From NCBI GenBank assembly GCA_052400685.1, contig JBQTGJ010000002.1: DNA of 64,000 bases; one strand, 5' to 3'. This DNA is from CAZHHH01 sp052400685 (lineage in GTDB: Bacteria > Bacteroidota > Bacteroidia > Bacteroidales > Marinilabiliaceae). Positions within the stretch are counted from its first letter, which is position 1. Each line of letters opens with the position of its first letter. The notes below the pieces were generated by a model. The model did not search any database, was not told where the DNA came from, and saw only the letters and a list, made by a program, of their open reading frames with translations. The translations under genes were made by a program, and so were the position numbers. Positions 63,607 through 64,000 of the stretch are shown piece after piece.

Positions 63607-64000
63607 CTAAATATAATTATTCTTTAAAATATAATTATCCACAAAATACCGTATAACTCCACCTCCCCCATTGCGAGGTAAAATGAGCACGTCATAAATA
63701 TGTTTAATCACATCATCCCCATCTGCAGGACAAGCTGCTAAGCCGACACTGGAAAGCAATTCCAAACAATTAATATCATCTCCGACATAAGCCACTTCAT
63801 CGAGCGTGACACCTTCCTTTTCACATATTTCGCGTGCCGCAGCCAGTTTCCCGCCATCCCTTTTACCCTGAACCAGGTAATCAACTTTCAATTTACGGGC
63901 CCGGTTTTCGACCATTTTAGTGTTTTCGGAAGTTATGATACCGGTTTTAATACCTGCCTCACGCAGCAACTGAAAAGCCATGCCATCGCGGGTATTAAAC
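63607..64000 (-). CDS. KdsC-like HAD phosphatase, 5' part outside window
   Basis: The frame is open to the window edge and begins mid-protein with FNTRDGMAFQLLREAGIKTG, the F.TRDGMG core of the KdsC group. IITSENTKMVENRARKL and VAYVGDDINCLELLSSVGLA follow, the last with the HAD motif IV GDD. The N-terminal DxD motif lies beyond 64000. KdsC removes phosphate from Kdo-8-phosphate, and the same domain is fused to CMP-sugar synthetases in nonulosonic acid pathways, so the missing part decides the identity. The C-terminus extends normally (ILPRNGGGGVIRYFVDNYIL). It is the first visible gene of the second polysaccharide cluster. Confidence 0.85.
   Translation of the reverse strand, partial: FNTRDGMAFQLLREAGIKTGIITSENTKMVENRARKLKVDYLVQGKRDGGKLAAAREICEKEGVTLDEVAYVGDDINCLELLSSVGLAACPADGDDVIKHIYDVLILPRNGGGGVIRYFVDNYILKNNYI

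Overview
The window looks like the chromosome of an anaerobic or facultative marine-type Bacteroidota, probably order Marinilabiliales or a related Bacteroidales lineage. The grounds are a SusC/SusD pair driven by a hybrid two-component regulator, DUF4296 and HYC_CC_PP proteins, Wzi and SLBB-type polysaccharide export proteins, TAnnTTTG-type promoters, AT-rich intergenic DNA and a B12-dependent ribonucleotide reductase. The species assignment is inference.

Layout. 1-10.7 kb holds housekeeping genes: nrdJ (3' end outside the window), a Wzi-like capsule protein, a polyprenyl-phosphate sugar-1-phosphate transferase with a DUF4296 lipoprotein and a cut-down amidohydrolase-like protein, cysQ, pgk and folB. 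A tRNA-Cys follows at 10.8 kb. 10.96-20.3 kb is a minus-strand surface-polysaccharide operon: SLBB export protein, Wzz, a GT52-like transferase, a Wzy-like polymerase, a WecG-type transferase and a GT4. 20.9-31.3 kb is a plus-strand copper/heavy-metal module: an HMA-AraC regulator, a permease with an HMA tail, an HYC_CC_PP protein and CusA, CusC and CusB. 31.4-54.2 kb is a pectin utilisation locus: HTCS sensor, SusC, SusD, a PL1/GH43-like bimodular enzyme, two (alpha/alpha)6-type enzymes, GH105 and GH28. 55-56 kb is repeat-rich and nearly gene-free. 56.5-64 kb is a second minus-strand polysaccharide cluster: four glycosyltransferase-type genes, two hexapeptide acyltransferases, a Wzy-like polymerase and a KdsC-like phosphatase cut by the window edge.

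The most striking feature is not a gene. A family of about 142-bp palindromic elements (MITE-like) occurs at least a dozen times between genes. The best copies have terminal inverted repeats beginning AGTGYYTG or AGAGTCTG and are flanked by a 4-bp ATTT/AAAT duplication. They have altered coding sequences. One sits in frame inside the signal-peptide codons of the DUF4450 enzyme, adding exactly 49 codons. Others supply the stop codons of cysQ and folB and a roughly 53-residue tail to the pectate lyase. Inside the pectin operon one type has grown into a 149-bp tandem array that also broke the assembly (95 Ns). Two unrelated 21-bp tandem arrays and a roughly 95-bp element repeated at gene junctions of the pectin locus add to the repeat load.

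The pectin locus makes biochemical sense as a unit. PL1 and GH28 would cut homogalacturonan or related backbones, SusCD would import oligomers, GH105 would remove unsaturated uronic acids left by lyase action, and the HTCS would sense an oligosaccharide in the periplasm and switch on the susC promoter, for which a candidate promoter and a direct-repeat operator are visible.
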